A stretch of 46,470 nucleotides of DNA from a virus, in the IMG/VR virus record IMGVR_UViG_3300040809_000187, positions 1-46,470 of that record; one strand, 5' to 3'. Below the pieces are notes generated by a model, which searched no databases, was not told where the DNA came from, and was given only the letters and a program-made list of their open reading frames with translations. A program made the position numbers and the translations under genes. Shown piece after piece: positions 1-7,015 of the stretch; position 1 is the stretch's first letter; every line of letters starts with the position of its first letter.

Positions 1-20
1 AATGTCTTGTCCAATGCCAT
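1..20 (-). CDS. Start of an unidentified gene, cut by the left window edge
   Basis: An ATG at 20-18 on the minus strand opens a frame reading M-A-L-D-K-T before the window ends. Its A overlaps the last base of the preceding stop codon (TAATG), the tight coupling used elsewhere in this genome. Six codons are too few to assign a product. Confidence 0.55.
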
Positions 21-181
21 TATTTGCCCTGTCCTCTATATTTCTTAAATGAACGTCTTCTATGTTTGTTCATTGTACTGGTGTTTTGTTTTGTTTTTCG
101 CCCTCTGCCACCATCGCCTTGTGATGTACCTTTAACTATGTGTCTAAGTGCGTTCTTTGTGTTTTGCCATGATTTAGCCAT
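20..181 (-). CDS. Small, highly basic protein of 53 residues
   Basis: The frame runs from ATG at 181 to TAA at 22-20. GGAGAG lies two bases upstream (189-184), and a late promoter box sits at 232-225. The product starts MAKSWQNTKNALRHIVKG and ends RRRSFKKYRGQGK. It is rich in Lys and Arg, has a Gly/Arg stretch in the middle and has no acidic cluster. Such a charge suggests binding to nucleic acid or to an acidic partner, but no function is recognised. It is the first gene after a terminator and has its own late promoter, so it is probably made late with the head proteins. Confidence 0.7.
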   Translation of the reverse strand: MAKSWQNTKNALRHIVKGTSQGDGGRGRKTKQNTSTMNKHRRRSFKKYRGQGK

Positions 182-198
182 TTCTCTCCATTGTAAAA

Positions 199-220
199 AT
201 AAACACTTCCTTGTGCTTAC
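199..220 (-). other. Stem-loop at the predicted 5' end of the small-gene transcript
   Basis: On the minus strand GTAAGCAC (220-213) can pair with GTGTTTAT (206-199) around the loop AAGGAA, an 8-bp stem with two G-U pairs. It begins four bases after the late promoter box at 225-232, so the transcript would start at or next to the stem. The same arrangement is seen at 666-687 and 8703-8727. Confidence 0.4.
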
Positions 221-224
221 CTAC

Positions 225-232
225 TATTTATA
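225..232 (-). promoter_or_regulatory. T4-type late promoter box
   Basis: An exact TATAAATA on the minus strand, 43 bases ahead of the ATG at 181 and just after a terminator. This is the T4 late -10 element read by the gp55/gp33/gp45 system. Confidence 0.75.
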
Positions 233-236
233 AAGA

Positions 237-260
237 TAAAAAAGGGCAGTTTCCTGCCCT
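237..260 (-). terminator. Rho-independent terminator after the lipoprotein gene
   Basis: On the minus strand AGGGCAG, a GAAA tetraloop and CTGCCCT form a perfect 7-bp stem (260-243), followed by a run of T (243-238). It ends four bases after the stop of the frameshifted reading frame (264) and just before the next late promoter. Confidence 0.85.
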
Positions 261-263
261 AGT

Positions 264-383
264 TTATTCGCACTCTTTTGGATTATCCTCACAATACTTT
301 AATATCCGTTTAACTAGAATTTTAATGTCTTGATCGGCTTGTCTTTTCTCGTTGCGAATAGAGAAAATCCTTAGTCCTTTTTT
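264..383 (-). other. Candidate -1 frameshift site and 35-codon C-terminal extension of the lipoprotein
   Basis: The lipoprotein frame ends at TAA 373-371. Its final codons CCA AAA AAG contain A AAA AAG (383-377), a classical X XXY YYZ slippery heptamer in the correct phase. A -1 slip there reads on for 35 codons (G-L-R-I-F-S-I-R-N-E and so on, ending K-Y-C-E-D-N-P-K-E-C-E) to TAA at 266-264, four bases before the terminator. That frame has no ATG, GTG or TTG after its last upstream stop. Nine bases after the heptamer TTTTCTC (367-361) can pair with GAGAAAA (350-344), a possible though AT-rich stimulatory stem. A one-base error in the A6 run is the main alternative. Confidence 0.55.
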
Positions 384-646
384 GGTTCTTGAAGCTCGTC
401 GGTTTGCTTATCAATCTCCGTAACTACTGTATCTACGACACCTTCAGCTGCATCTGCTGCTGTATTAACAATGTCAGAGGCATCTCTAAGAACAGCCGTA
501 CCAATGTTACCCGCTGTTTTGACAGATGTATCAACTATACTTGTAGTCACGTCTTTACCACCTTCTATAACTGCTCCAACTGAAGCACATGAAGGTAATA
601 AAACTACAAAACCGAGGACTGCAATAATAGTGAATAATTTATTCAT
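371..646 (-). CDS. Small phage lipoprotein
   Basis: The 91-residue product starts with a lipoprotein signal: MNKLF, a hydrophobic stretch, then the lipobox LPSC with the lipidated Cys at residue 20. The rest alternates Ala, Val, Asp and Thr in an amphipathic pattern and ends in a charged tail, so it should be anchored to a membrane and face the periplasm. It has its own late promoter (693-700), an AGAGG ribosome site and a terminator (237-260), directly after the major capsid gene. A -1 slip near the stop would add 35 residues with two Cys (see 264-383). A role in the envelope, such as lysis or exclusion of other phages, is possible, but the family is not recognised. Confidence 0.8.
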   Translation of the reverse strand: MNKLFTIIAVLGFVVLLPSCASVGAVIEGGKDVTTSIVDTSVKTAGNIGTAVLRDASDIVNTAADAAEGVVDTVVTEIDKQTDELQEPKKD

Positions 647-665
647 TTATTATACCTCTGGTTTA

Positions 666-687
666 GTCTTCACTTAAATGTAAAGAC
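666..687 (-). other. Stem-loop at the predicted 5' end of the lipoprotein transcript
   Basis: On the minus strand GTCTTTAC (687-680) pairs with GTGAAGAC (673-666) around ATTTAA, giving eight pairs including one U-G. The stem begins five bases after the late promoter box, so it would form the 5' end of the message. Confidence 0.45.
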
Positions 688-692
688 ACTAC

Positions 693-700
693 TATTTATA
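693..700 (-). promoter_or_regulatory. T4-type late promoter box for the lipoprotein gene
   Basis: TATAAATA on the minus strand, 46 bases ahead of the ATG at 646. It is followed by GTAG, as at the promoter at 225-232. Confidence 0.75.
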
Positions 701-720
701 AGTTATAAGATTGAAGGCAC

Positions 721-748
721 AAAAAAAGGGACTCCTAAGAGTCCCTTT
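721..748 (-). terminator. Rho-independent terminator after the major capsid gene
   Basis: On the minus strand AAAGGGACTC, loop TTAG and GAGTCCCTTT form a perfect 10-bp stem (748-725), followed by a T run (727-721). It lies 37 bases after the gp23 stop and isolates the capsid message from the lipoprotein promoter. A second hairpin, TTCCGT-TGTT-ACGGAA (755-770), sits between it and the stop. Confidence 0.88.
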
Positions 749-784
749 AAAGTGTTCCGTTGTTACGGAATTCTTTTTTTTGAC

Positions 785-2050
785 TTACATCAAGTTAGAA
801 ACTTTTACACTTCTGTAGTATTGGTTTCTGTCAGCTGTAAAGTTGTCGCCGTCTGTGTTACCTGAACCGTCTACTACGAATGGGTTAGCAATCATTCCGT
901 AACGTGTCTTAAAGCCGATTTTTGGCTGGAAGGTGCTAGGATCAATCGCTCTAACCATTTGTAGAGGAACGTAAGGACAGTAGAACAGACCTGCGTCGTA
1001 TGGGCTTGTTCCTTTGTAGCCAACTGTGTAGAACTGGCTAGCAGCTCCAGTGTTAGCGGAATAAGGATCAATGTATACTTTATAACGTCCGTTAAGTACA
1101 CCAGCGAATGTGTTACCTGTGTCATCAACGTTTAGGTTAGTTGAAAGTGCTGGAGTGTAGTCAAGAACACCTGCCATAGCCATTGCTGATGCAACGTCTG
1201 CTGAACAGATAATAAAGTTACCTTTACCTCTACGTGTGTCTTGTGCAATTACGTTAGCATCTCTTTCGATGTTAAACAGTAATCCTTTGAAACGTTCTAC
1301 AGACCATCTACCGTTAGAGTCAACGTCTAAGTCGAATGTACCAGGTGTTGCTGTAGAAGCAGAACCTGTTTTAGCGACTTTGTAAATTGTTCTAATAACT
1401 TCTCTGTTGATTTCTGCTAGGATCTCTTGAGAGAGGATGTTAGACAATTCAGACTCTGCATCAAGACCGTGAATAGCTTTCAAGTCTTGTGCAAGTTCGA
1501 TAGTGTATTCTGCTTTAAGCGCTCTAGACTTAGCGGTAACAGTTGTTTTCTCAATTGAGAAAGCCATTTCGTTAAGTGTAGTAGTATCGCCAAAGCCTTC
1601 TGCTGTAGAAGTAGATACACCGTTACCAGTAGTGTAAGCGCCGTCTACTGGATTAGATCCAGCGTGTGTGCCTGCACCTGAGAAGTCAGTGTCTGCTTCG
1701 TTAAATAATGCTTCGTCGCCTGTTTGGCTAGCATAGTGAGATTTCATGGCGAAAATAAGTCCTGTAGGTCCAGTCATTGGCTGAACACCACAGACATCAT
1801 ATGCCATAAGATTTGGTAATGCACGTCTTACCAAAGAGATTAGGATAGGATCGTAGTTATCGATTCCTGAACCTGTCTGGTTAGCGTGTGTTGCTTCGTT
1901 GAAAACCGCCTTTTCCTCGCGGAGGGCTTTCTCTTGGTTCTCAAGAACAACGGTAGTAACAGCACGTCTATGAGCGTCCTTGATCTCAGAAAGATCAGGG
2001 TGCTTTAATACGGGCTCCCACTTGTTTTGTAGTTCTTCTGAAAGATACAT
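785..2050 (-). CDS. gp23: Major capsid protein gp23
   Basis: The 421-residue protein forms the hexamers of the head shell. The block reading LVRRALPNLMAYDVCGVQPM (about 73-92), followed by TGPTGLIFAMKS, is a signature of gp23 in T4-like marine phages. It is shorter than T4 gp23 (521 residues), as is usual for marine relatives. The N-terminal 50 or so residues are charged and helical, like the T4 part that the prohead protease removes; F-N-E followed by A at 52/53 is a reasonable cleavage point. The start at 2050 has a strong AAGGAG site. A late promoter (2101-2108) lies upstream and a strong terminator downstream, so the gene can be expressed alone as well as from gp22 readthrough. Confidence 0.97.
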   Translation of the reverse strand: MYLSEELQNKWEPVLKHPDLSEIKDAHRRAVTTVVLENQEKALREEKAVFNEATHANQTGSGIDNYDPILISLVRRALPNLMAYDVCGVQPMTGPTGLIFAMKSHYASQTGDEALFNEADTDFSGAGTHAGSNPVDGAYTTGNGVSTSTAEGFGDTTTLNEMAFSIEKTTVTAKSRALKAEYTIELAQDLKAIHGLDAESELSNILSQEILAEINREVIRTIYKVAKTGSASTATPGTFDLDVDSNGRWSVERFKGLLFNIERDANVIAQDTRRGKGNFIICSADVASAMAMAGVLDYTPALSTNLNVDDTGNTFAGVLNGRYKVYIDPYSANTGAASQFYTVGYKGTSPYDAGLFYCPYVPLQMVRAIDPSTFQPKIGFKTRYGMIANPFVVDGSGNTDGDNFTADRNQYYRSVKVSNLM

Positions 2051-2100
2051 TTAAGTTCTCCTTGTTGTTTCAGTTATTTGTGTTATTATATAACTCTAAT

Positions 2101-2108
2101 TATTTATA
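2101..2108 (-). promoter_or_regulatory. T4-type late promoter box for gp23
   Basis: TATAAATA on the minus strand, 50 bases ahead of the gp23 ATG, in the 77-bp gap after gp22. Confidence 0.85.
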
Positions 2109-2127
2109 AAAAATTAAACTTTGATTG

Positions 2128-3288
2128 TTAAAACTTGGATGACTGAGAGATTGCCTTGGCATATTTTGCCATTGTGCCGTTCTCTATTAAGGCATCACCT
2201 TCAACGCTATCAACTAGTTTCTCCGTAGACTCTGCAACGTCTTTGGGAAAATAGTTTTCCTTAACAACGACAAGCTTTTGTCTATACATCTCTTCACTTC
2301 CAAAAGAAATATCTTCACACAATGTGGCAAACTTTTCGGCTTCAGTTGAAGCTAAGCTTTCTGCTACTTCTGCAAATACTTTTTCTTTCCTCAGTTGAGT
2401 TGCTTCCTCTGTAGATTCAATCATTGCCTGTGTCTGCTCGTCGAGCTTAGATGACAGTTCATCAATCTTACTTTGCATCTCACCAAGCACATCGTATTTC
2501 TCTTCTGGAATGTCGATGTAATGCTCTGTGAAAACCTGTTGCAAACCCTTGATAAAGGATTCAGTAACTTCCGTTTTGATTCCTTGCTCAATTGCAAGTT
2601 GGTTCTCGCTCATCCAGTTTTCAGTTACATAGCTAAGGTATTTGTCGATACTCTCTACCAATCCCTCTTTTGCTGATTCCATTTCACTATTGTACTGTTC
2701 TGTAAGTTCTGCTTCAATAGCATCAACTTCAGATGTTACTCTAGATGTAACAATAGCTTCAAAGATATTAGCTGCTTTAACTTTGAAATCTTCGCTGAGA
2801 TGTTCTTCGTCTGCGAACAAGGCCTTAAGGTCTTCTTCGAAAAGTGCGTCTTCTGCTTCTTCTTCAGCGGCTTCGTCTTCAGAAATTACTTCCTCTTCCT
2901 CAGCTACTTCTAATTCTGCTTCGTCTACAATCTCTTCCTCTACGACAATTTCTTCTTCTTCAGACTCAACTTCTTCTTTAGCGACGTTTCCTTTTGAACT
3001 AGCTTGTGCAACTACATTCTTAGGATCTTCTTCGTCTGAGAAGTTAGGTGCTTTACCAGCGCCTTGGCCTTTAGGAAGAGTACTATCTTTAGAGGCTTTG
3101 CCTGATGCTGCCTTGCCTACTTCTGATGTCAATCCACCTTCCTTATTGCCTGCACCACTTAGGTCCTGCATTTCGGGGTTAGCGTCTGAACTACCTTGAG
3201 TAGGGGCTGTAGCATCACCTGTTTGCTTATCTAAAGGACGATTTGCGGCGCCCTCCATAAGTTCTCTAATTTTGGATTCTACTCCCAT
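2128..3288 (-). CDS. gp22: Prohead core scaffold protein gp22
   Basis: This 386-residue protein sits between the protease and the major capsid gene, the place of T4 gp22, and has the expected composition. The N-terminal third is polar and low in complexity. A strongly acidic stretch follows (about 105-155, mostly Glu/Asp with Val, Ala and Ile). The rest is long helical, coiled-coil-like segments. T4 gp22 (269 residues) builds the inner core of the prohead and is then destroyed by gp21; the extra length here is mostly the polar and acidic N-terminal part. The identification rests on position and composition more than on conserved motifs. It has its own late promoter (3329-3336) and an AGGGAG site. 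Confidence 0.85.
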   Translation of the reverse strand: MGVESKIRELMEGAANRPLDKQTGDATAPTQGSSDANPEMQDLSGAGNKEGGLTSEVGKAASGKASKDSTLPKGQGAGKAPNFSDEEDPKNVVAQASSKGNVAKEEVESEEEEIVVEEEIVDEAELEVAEEEEVISEDEAAEEEAEDALFEEDLKALFADEEHLSEDFKVKAANIFEAIVTSRVTSEVDAIEAELTEQYNSEMESAKEGLVESIDKYLSYVTENWMSENQLAIEQGIKTEVTESFIKGLQQVFTEHYIDIPEEKYDVLGEMQSKIDELSSKLDEQTQAMIESTEEATQLRKEKVFAEVAESLASTEAEKFATLCEDISFGSEEMYRQKLVVVKENYFPKDVAESTEKLVDSVEGDALIENGTMAKYAKAISQSSKF

Positions 3289-3328
3289 TGTTTTACTCCC
3301 TTTTACGGTTTGTTTATATTGCCTAATA

Positions 3329-3336
3329 TATTTATA
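3329..3336 (-). promoter_or_regulatory. T4-type late promoter box for gp22
   Basis: TATAAATA on the minus strand in the 52-bp gap between gp21 and gp22, 40 bases ahead of the gp22 ATG. Confidence 0.8.
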
Positions 3337-3340
3337 TATT

Positions 3341-4003
3341 CTAAATTTTGGACAATTTGTTTAAGAAACTTTCAAAAACTTGAAGTTTAGCTTCTTCTAG
3401 GTTTCCAGCTAAGGTGGCGTCGTCGATAAAATCTTTGGCTTGATCGATAAATTGCTCTTGCCAAACACCGCCAACATTAACCCATTCCTTATTTTCCATT
3501 ATCCCATGAACAAAAGCATCCGGGGCTGAAGGATCTGCAACAATATCAGCAGCGGTAGCTAAGTGAAAATCGCTCTGTACTTCGTTGATACCATTTCGTT
3601 CCTTAATTGTACCCAGCCCTCTAGAGCTTACGCCCAGAGAAGCACCTTCGTCAATAAGTTCCTTAACAATTTTCCCCATAGGGGTGTCAAGAATCTTTGC
3701 TCGCCCAATATAATTATCTCCTGATTCTTTTAAGGAAACAATCATATGGGAAACTCTGTCTAAGTTTACAGTGGGGCCATCAGGATGACCAAGCTCACCG
3801 TATGCTCGTTTTTTGTCAATGCTTTCTTTTGTGTATCTTGCGACTTCTTCTTGCATCACATCTTTCGGATAGCATCGACCGTTTCTATTTGTTAGATTAG
3901 ACTGTAAAAAGATACCCTCAATAAAGTGAGATCTCTTTCCAGTTTCTTCGTTAACTTCTTGGAGGTATTTTACTTCCTCGTTAATTTCTTTAATTAGTTT
4001 CAT
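3341..4003 (-). CDS. gp21: Prohead core protease gp21
   Basis: The 220-residue serine protease matures the prohead by cutting the scaffold, internal proteins and the capsid N terminus. It is close in length to T4 gp21 (212). The region NRNGRCYPKDVM (39-50), then YGELGHPDG with the likely catalytic His at 73, then LGVSSRGLG with the nucleophile Ser at about 126-127, is the order seen in the herpesvirus-like prohead proteases. The start overlaps the stop of the upstream gene by one base (TAATG), implying coupled translation. It lies directly before the scaffold gene, as in T4. Confidence 0.95.
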   Translation of the reverse strand: MKLIKEINEEVKYLQEVNEETGKRSHFIEGIFLQSNLTNRNGRCYPKDVMQEEVARYTKESIDKKRAYGELGHPDGPTVNLDRVSHMIVSLKESGDNYIGRAKILDTPMGKIVKELIDEGASLGVSSRGLGTIKERNGINEVQSDFHLATAADIVADPSAPDAFVHGIMENKEWVNVGGVWQEQFIDQAKDFIDDATLAGNLEEAKLQVFESFLNKLSKI

Positions 4004-4392
4004 TATCCTAAGTCTCCATCTGCACCTTGGTGCTGTTGTGAACCGTAGCCTGCGTTCTTAGATAGTTCCAAGAGTACAACACCTTCGCCATTAGAAAATG
4101 CAACTTCGATATCTGATTCATTCTCGGTATTTTCTGTGAAGCCATACCAGTCGGTATAACCATTATCGTGAAGGTGGAGTATAGTCACGCCGTTTCTAGT
4201 AATGGTCGCCGACGCATTTTTGTCGCAGTACCAATGAACTCTAGAAATGTTAACTACGGGCGTACCTACGGTTTCAGTTGCCTTCTTAAGGTCTACAGAC
4301 AAGTCAATTGTTGCCGTCTCTGAATTGGCTCCGCTAGCCCTTGCTACCCCTTGTACTTGGGTTAGCTTTAACATTGATACTGTTGCTGCCAT
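4003..4392 (-). CDS. Conserved-looking protein of 129 residues between portal and protease
   Basis: Not recognised as a T4 protein by name. The product is rich in beta-type residues (TATIDLSVDL, ISRVHWYCDK, VTILHLHDNGYTDWYGF) and ends in a Gly/Gln/Asp-rich tail. It looks like a compact beta fold such as a small head or decoration protein. T4 has gp68, a core protein, at about this place, but the present protein lacks the helical character expected of a core protein. It overlaps gp21 by one base and lies 13 bases after the preceding gene, so it is made with the prohead proteins. Confidence 0.75.
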   Translation of the reverse strand: MAATVSMLKLTQVQGVARASGANSETATIDLSVDLKKATETVGTPVVNISRVHWYCDKNASATITRNGVTILHLHDNGYTDWYGFTENTENESDIEVAFSNGEGVVLLELSKNAGYGSQQHQGADGDLG

Positions 4393-4405
4393 TTATTCTC
4401 TCCAG

Positions 4406-4693
4406 TTATTTTTTCTTTTTATGGTTTCCATGTTCGAGGAGTTCTACTACCTCTACATCTAAATCATCAACTTGCACAGTCTCAATGCCGTGCTCGAACA
4501 TAACGCTATACCATGAGATGTTACCCGTCTCATCGGGTTCAGCATGCTCACCAATAACAGGTGTGCCTTCTTTCCACTCTTTGTGAAAAATTTTACTTGC
4601 ACACATATGCTTATCGTTCTCTAGAGAACCAGGAGCTACTCCGTCAACCGGGGCTTCTACTAGTCCACTTCTAAATTCGTTAAACTTCTTCAT
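4406..4693 (-). CDS. Small protein of 95 residues in the prohead block
   Basis: The product begins MKKFNEFRSGLVEAP and has a central part with GTPVIGEHAEPDETGN and WYSVMFEHGIETV, ending in a Lys run. The H-x-E-P-D-x-x-G-N and W-Y-x-V-M-F-E-H-G pattern suggests a small beta-barrel-like fold, but I cannot name a family with confidence. It overlaps the upstream gene by 14 bases and lies between portal and protease genes, so a head assembly role is likely by context only. Confidence 0.7.
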   Translation of the reverse strand: MKKFNEFRSGLVEAPVDGVAPGSLENDKHMCASKIFHKEWKEGTPVIGEHAEPDETGNISWYSVMFEHGIETVQVDDLDVEVVELLEHGNHKKKK

Positions 4694-4946
4694 CTGTTTC
4701 TTCCTCTGTTTCTTCTACATCTGACTCCATCGCAGGATCATCTGTAATGTGTTCTTCTCCGTCTGCCAAACCCATTGCTTGCATTTCTGGGTTTTTAAAT
4801 ACAGACTGAGAAAGTTCTTGCTTATAATCATTGACGGCATTGTTTGCTCTGTCCATCATTATAGCATTAAACTTATCTTGTATTTCACTTGCCTTGCCAT
4901 TTGCAATGCTGTCCATCATATCTTTAATTTGTTGTGTTTGGTCCAT
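4680..4946 (-). CDS. gp67: gp67-like prohead core protein
   Basis: A helical N-terminal half (IKDMMDSIANGKASEIQDKF, then MMDRANNAVNDYKQEL) is followed by a very acidic C terminus rich in Glu and Asp. This matches the design of T4 gp67, a small internal prohead core protein encoded right after the portal gene, as here. The open frame extends to a GTG at 4958 and an ATG at 4952; I prefer the ATG at 4946, which has GGAG six bases upstream and gives 88 residues. The gene overlaps the 3' end of gp20. The identification is from position and composition. Confidence 0.65.
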   Translation of the reverse strand: MDQTQQIKDMMDSIANGKASEIQDKFNAIMMDRANNAVNDYKQELSQSVFKNPEMQAMGLADGEEHITDDPAMESDVEETEEETDEEV

Positions 4947-6444
4947 CTTCATCTCCACCTTGTTGTTGATCCTGCATCGGTTCTTCTAAAGACATATCCC
5001 GAGCCATCTCTTCTATTTCCTCATCAGTTAACATTAATATATTCTTTTGAACATAACTCTTACTAAATAATGTTCCTATATAACCTGATACTCCATTTAA
5101 CACTTCTACTCTGCTTCTTAGAATCTCTTGGTTCTTAGATTCAGTATAGTATGCATCTGAAGCAAACTTGTATTGGATATCATCTTTAATAGAATTCCAA
5201 TCATCTTCAGTAATAACATTCTTTAGTAAAAGCTGTGTCTTAAGCAAGTCGTCAAATAAGACGGCAAACTTATTCCTTAGCTTAGCGACAAACTTTGTAA
5301 ATTTAAGTTCGTCTCTATTAATTTCTGCAGCACGGCCAAAGTTAAGTCCAGCCTGTTGCTGTAGTCGGGATACGGGTACGTTGAGAGATTGATATAGTTT
5401 CTTTTGAAAGTATTCTACATCTTCGATTTGCCCCAGGTTTTGACCTGCGGGTAAAGTATCAATCGCTGTGCCTGTACCACCTTCTCTACGTGGAAGCCAA
5501 AAGTCTTCCAACATAGACATAAATTTCTTATCATCTCGGATCTCGCCAGTTCCGGCATCGTAAACTAATTTATTACGATATCGATCCATAATGTCTTTTA
5601 GATATTGTTCTGCCTTATTTGTAGGCAAGTTGCCAACATCTACATAAAAAATTCTACGCTCAGGTGCTCGTGTAATACGGTAGATTACCACAGCATTTTC
5701 CATCATTCTAAGTTGGTTAGCGGGTCTAATCGCTTTGTGTAGATAAGAAAGAGCTGTTCCCTTATCCTGATCTACTAAACCACTTGGTGCATAACAAATT
5801 GCGTCCTTTGTAATCTTTAACGCATTATCATTTTGTCCTGCTTTATACTGCCCTGGCTTGTTGGCGATTCCTTTATCATTAAAAATAAAGAACTCTTCAA
5901 CATCCTTAATAAACAAAACACCTTGTTCGTTTTTCTCTTTCTTTACTTCACGAACTTTAGTAATTTTTCTAGGATCGATATATCTAATATCTTTAATACC
6001 TTTCCTAGGAGCGGCGGTATCAATGACTTTATGGAAAAACATTCTTCCATCAATGTACCATCGCCTAAAATAGTCTTGAGCTCTATTCTTAAAGTCTAGT
6101 ATATCTGTTATGTTTTCAAATTCTTCAAAAATTTGTTTCTTAACACTAGCACTTAATTTAACTTTGTCTAAGTTTAATGTAACGGGATCTTCATCCTCAA
6201 GATTAGACAAACAATCATTAATAATATCTTCAATAGCAGCATCAACGTCTGCCATCAAAGATATGTCTCTGTATCTTTTAATTAGTTCTGCGTCGTTATT
6301 GGCAACACCTTCTAAATCTAAGTAAGTGCCGTAATAACCACCCGCTCTAATACTTTCTACAGAGCCCTCATCAGTCGGCGCCACAAAAGATTTCTCTGTT
6401 TGTGGTGCCTTCTGACGAGAAATTTCAAACCCAAAAATATTCAT
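4924..6444 (-). CDS. gp20: Portal vertex protein gp20
   Basis: This 506-residue protein (T4 gp20: 524) forms the dodecameric ring through which DNA enters and starts head assembly. Segments typical of T4-like portals include YRDISLMADVDAAIEDIIND (about 58-77), the wing and stem region with FRRWYIDGRMFFHKVID, and FWLPRREGGTGTAIDTLPAG. The acidic, Gln-rich C terminus overlaps the start of the gp67-like gene. It lies 23 bases after gp19, with no late promoter box in the gap, so it is probably made by readthrough from the gp19 promoter. Confidence 0.96.
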   Translation of the reverse strand: MNIFGFEISRQKAPQTEKSFVAPTDEGSVESIRAGGYYGTYLDLEGVANNDAELIKRYRDISLMADVDAAIEDIINDCLSNLEDEDPVTLNLDKVKLSASVKKQIFEEFENITDILDFKNRAQDYFRRWYIDGRMFFHKVIDTAAPRKGIKDIRYIDPRKITKVREVKKEKNEQGVLFIKDVEEFFIFNDKGIANKPGQYKAGQNDNALKITKDAICYAPSGLVDQDKGTALSYLHKAIRPANQLRMMENAVVIYRITRAPERRIFYVDVGNLPTNKAEQYLKDIMDRYRNKLVYDAGTGEIRDDKKFMSMLEDFWLPRREGGTGTAIDTLPAGQNLGQIEDVEYFQKKLYQSLNVPVSRLQQQAGLNFGRAAEINRDELKFTKFVAKLRNKFAVLFDDLLKTQLLLKNVITEDDWNSIKDDIQYKFASDAYYTESKNQEILRSRVEVLNGVSGYIGTLFSKSYVQKNILMLTDEEIEEMARDMSLEEPMQDQQQGGDEDGPNTTN

Positions 6445-6467
6445 ATTATATAAACTCTAAAGTAGCT

Positions 6468-6983
6468 TTAAGCTACGTCGTAATGCTGGTATTGGAAAGT
6501 CACCGTAAATTCTTCAATGATGTCGTTCTGTGCATACTGTAATGCAATTTCAGACATCTGAATTGGAAATGCGTTTCTCAAAGTGTATGTTCCACCTGGT
6601 AATACGTCGTCATTTCTATCTAAGTGTTCTACAACAATATCAGCTTGGTATTGATTCGGGTTAAGCTCTCCCGTGTTATCTCCTTTACCGTTCATCCCTT
6701 CCATCCATGCTTCAAAAGCTTTTCTTAGAGACTGTTCAGTATCATTAACAATTGTAATGGTCCAAGGATCAAAAATCCTTTCGCCTGCTAATTTAACTTC
6801 ACGACCTCTATACTGGATGATTGCTGGGTTTACAGTAGAAGCAGGCAATGCTGCTCCTGATACCAACAAACTGTAGGAAGGATCTACGCCTGAGACATAA
6901 CCCGGAAAGCCTAGCAAAACTCTAAACTGATTAGGTCTTGCTCCGCCTGCGCCAAGTCTGGCTTTAAATTCTGTTATATTCAT
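6468..6983 (-). CDS. gp19: Tail tube protein gp19
   Basis: The 171-residue protein (T4 gp19: 163) stacks as hexameric rings to form the inner tail tube. The start MNITEFKARLGAGGARPNQF, the middle REVKLAGERIFDPWTITIVN and the C-terminal TVTFQYQHYDV are typical of gp19 and of contractile-tail tube proteins generally. It follows the sheath gene and has its own late promoter (7004-7011) and an AGGAGAA site, fitting the high expression it needs. Confidence 0.95.
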   Translation of the reverse strand: MNITEFKARLGAGGARPNQFRVLLGFPGYVSGVDPSYSLLVSGAALPASTVNPAIIQYRGREVKLAGERIFDPWTITIVNDTEQSLRKAFEAWMEGMNGKGDNTGELNPNQYQADIVVEHLDRNDDVLPGGTYTLRNAFPIQMSEIALQYAQNDIIEEFTVTFQYQHYDVA

Positions 6984-7003
6984 TTAGTTCTCCTAATTAC
7001 TTT

Positions 7004-7011
7004 TATTTATA
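7004..7011 (-). promoter_or_regulatory. T4-type late promoter box for gp19
   Basis: TATAAATA on the minus strand, 20 bases ahead of the gp19 ATG. The leader is very short, but AGGAGAA lies downstream of the box and would still be on the transcript. Confidence 0.75.
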
Positions 7012-7015
7012 ACGG

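Noticed and set aside
24-233. Plus-strand open frame of 69 codons at the left edge
   Set aside because: It lies antisense to the 53-residue basic gene, which has a late promoter and a ribosome site. The plus-strand product is a hydrophobic, Cys-rich string with no such signals.
755-785. Hairpin TTCCGT-TGTT-ACGGAA followed by a T run on the plus strand, a possible plus-strand terminator
   Set aside because: No plus-strand gene is transcribed towards it. It could still add to termination after gp23 or block antisense reading, but I cannot support a definite role.
2642-3199. Plus-strand frame of 185 codons, Ser-rich
   Set aside because: It is the reverse of the Glu-rich tract of gp22 (GAA/GAG read backwards gives TTC/CTC and, one frame over, TCT/TCC). 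No ribosome site or promoter.
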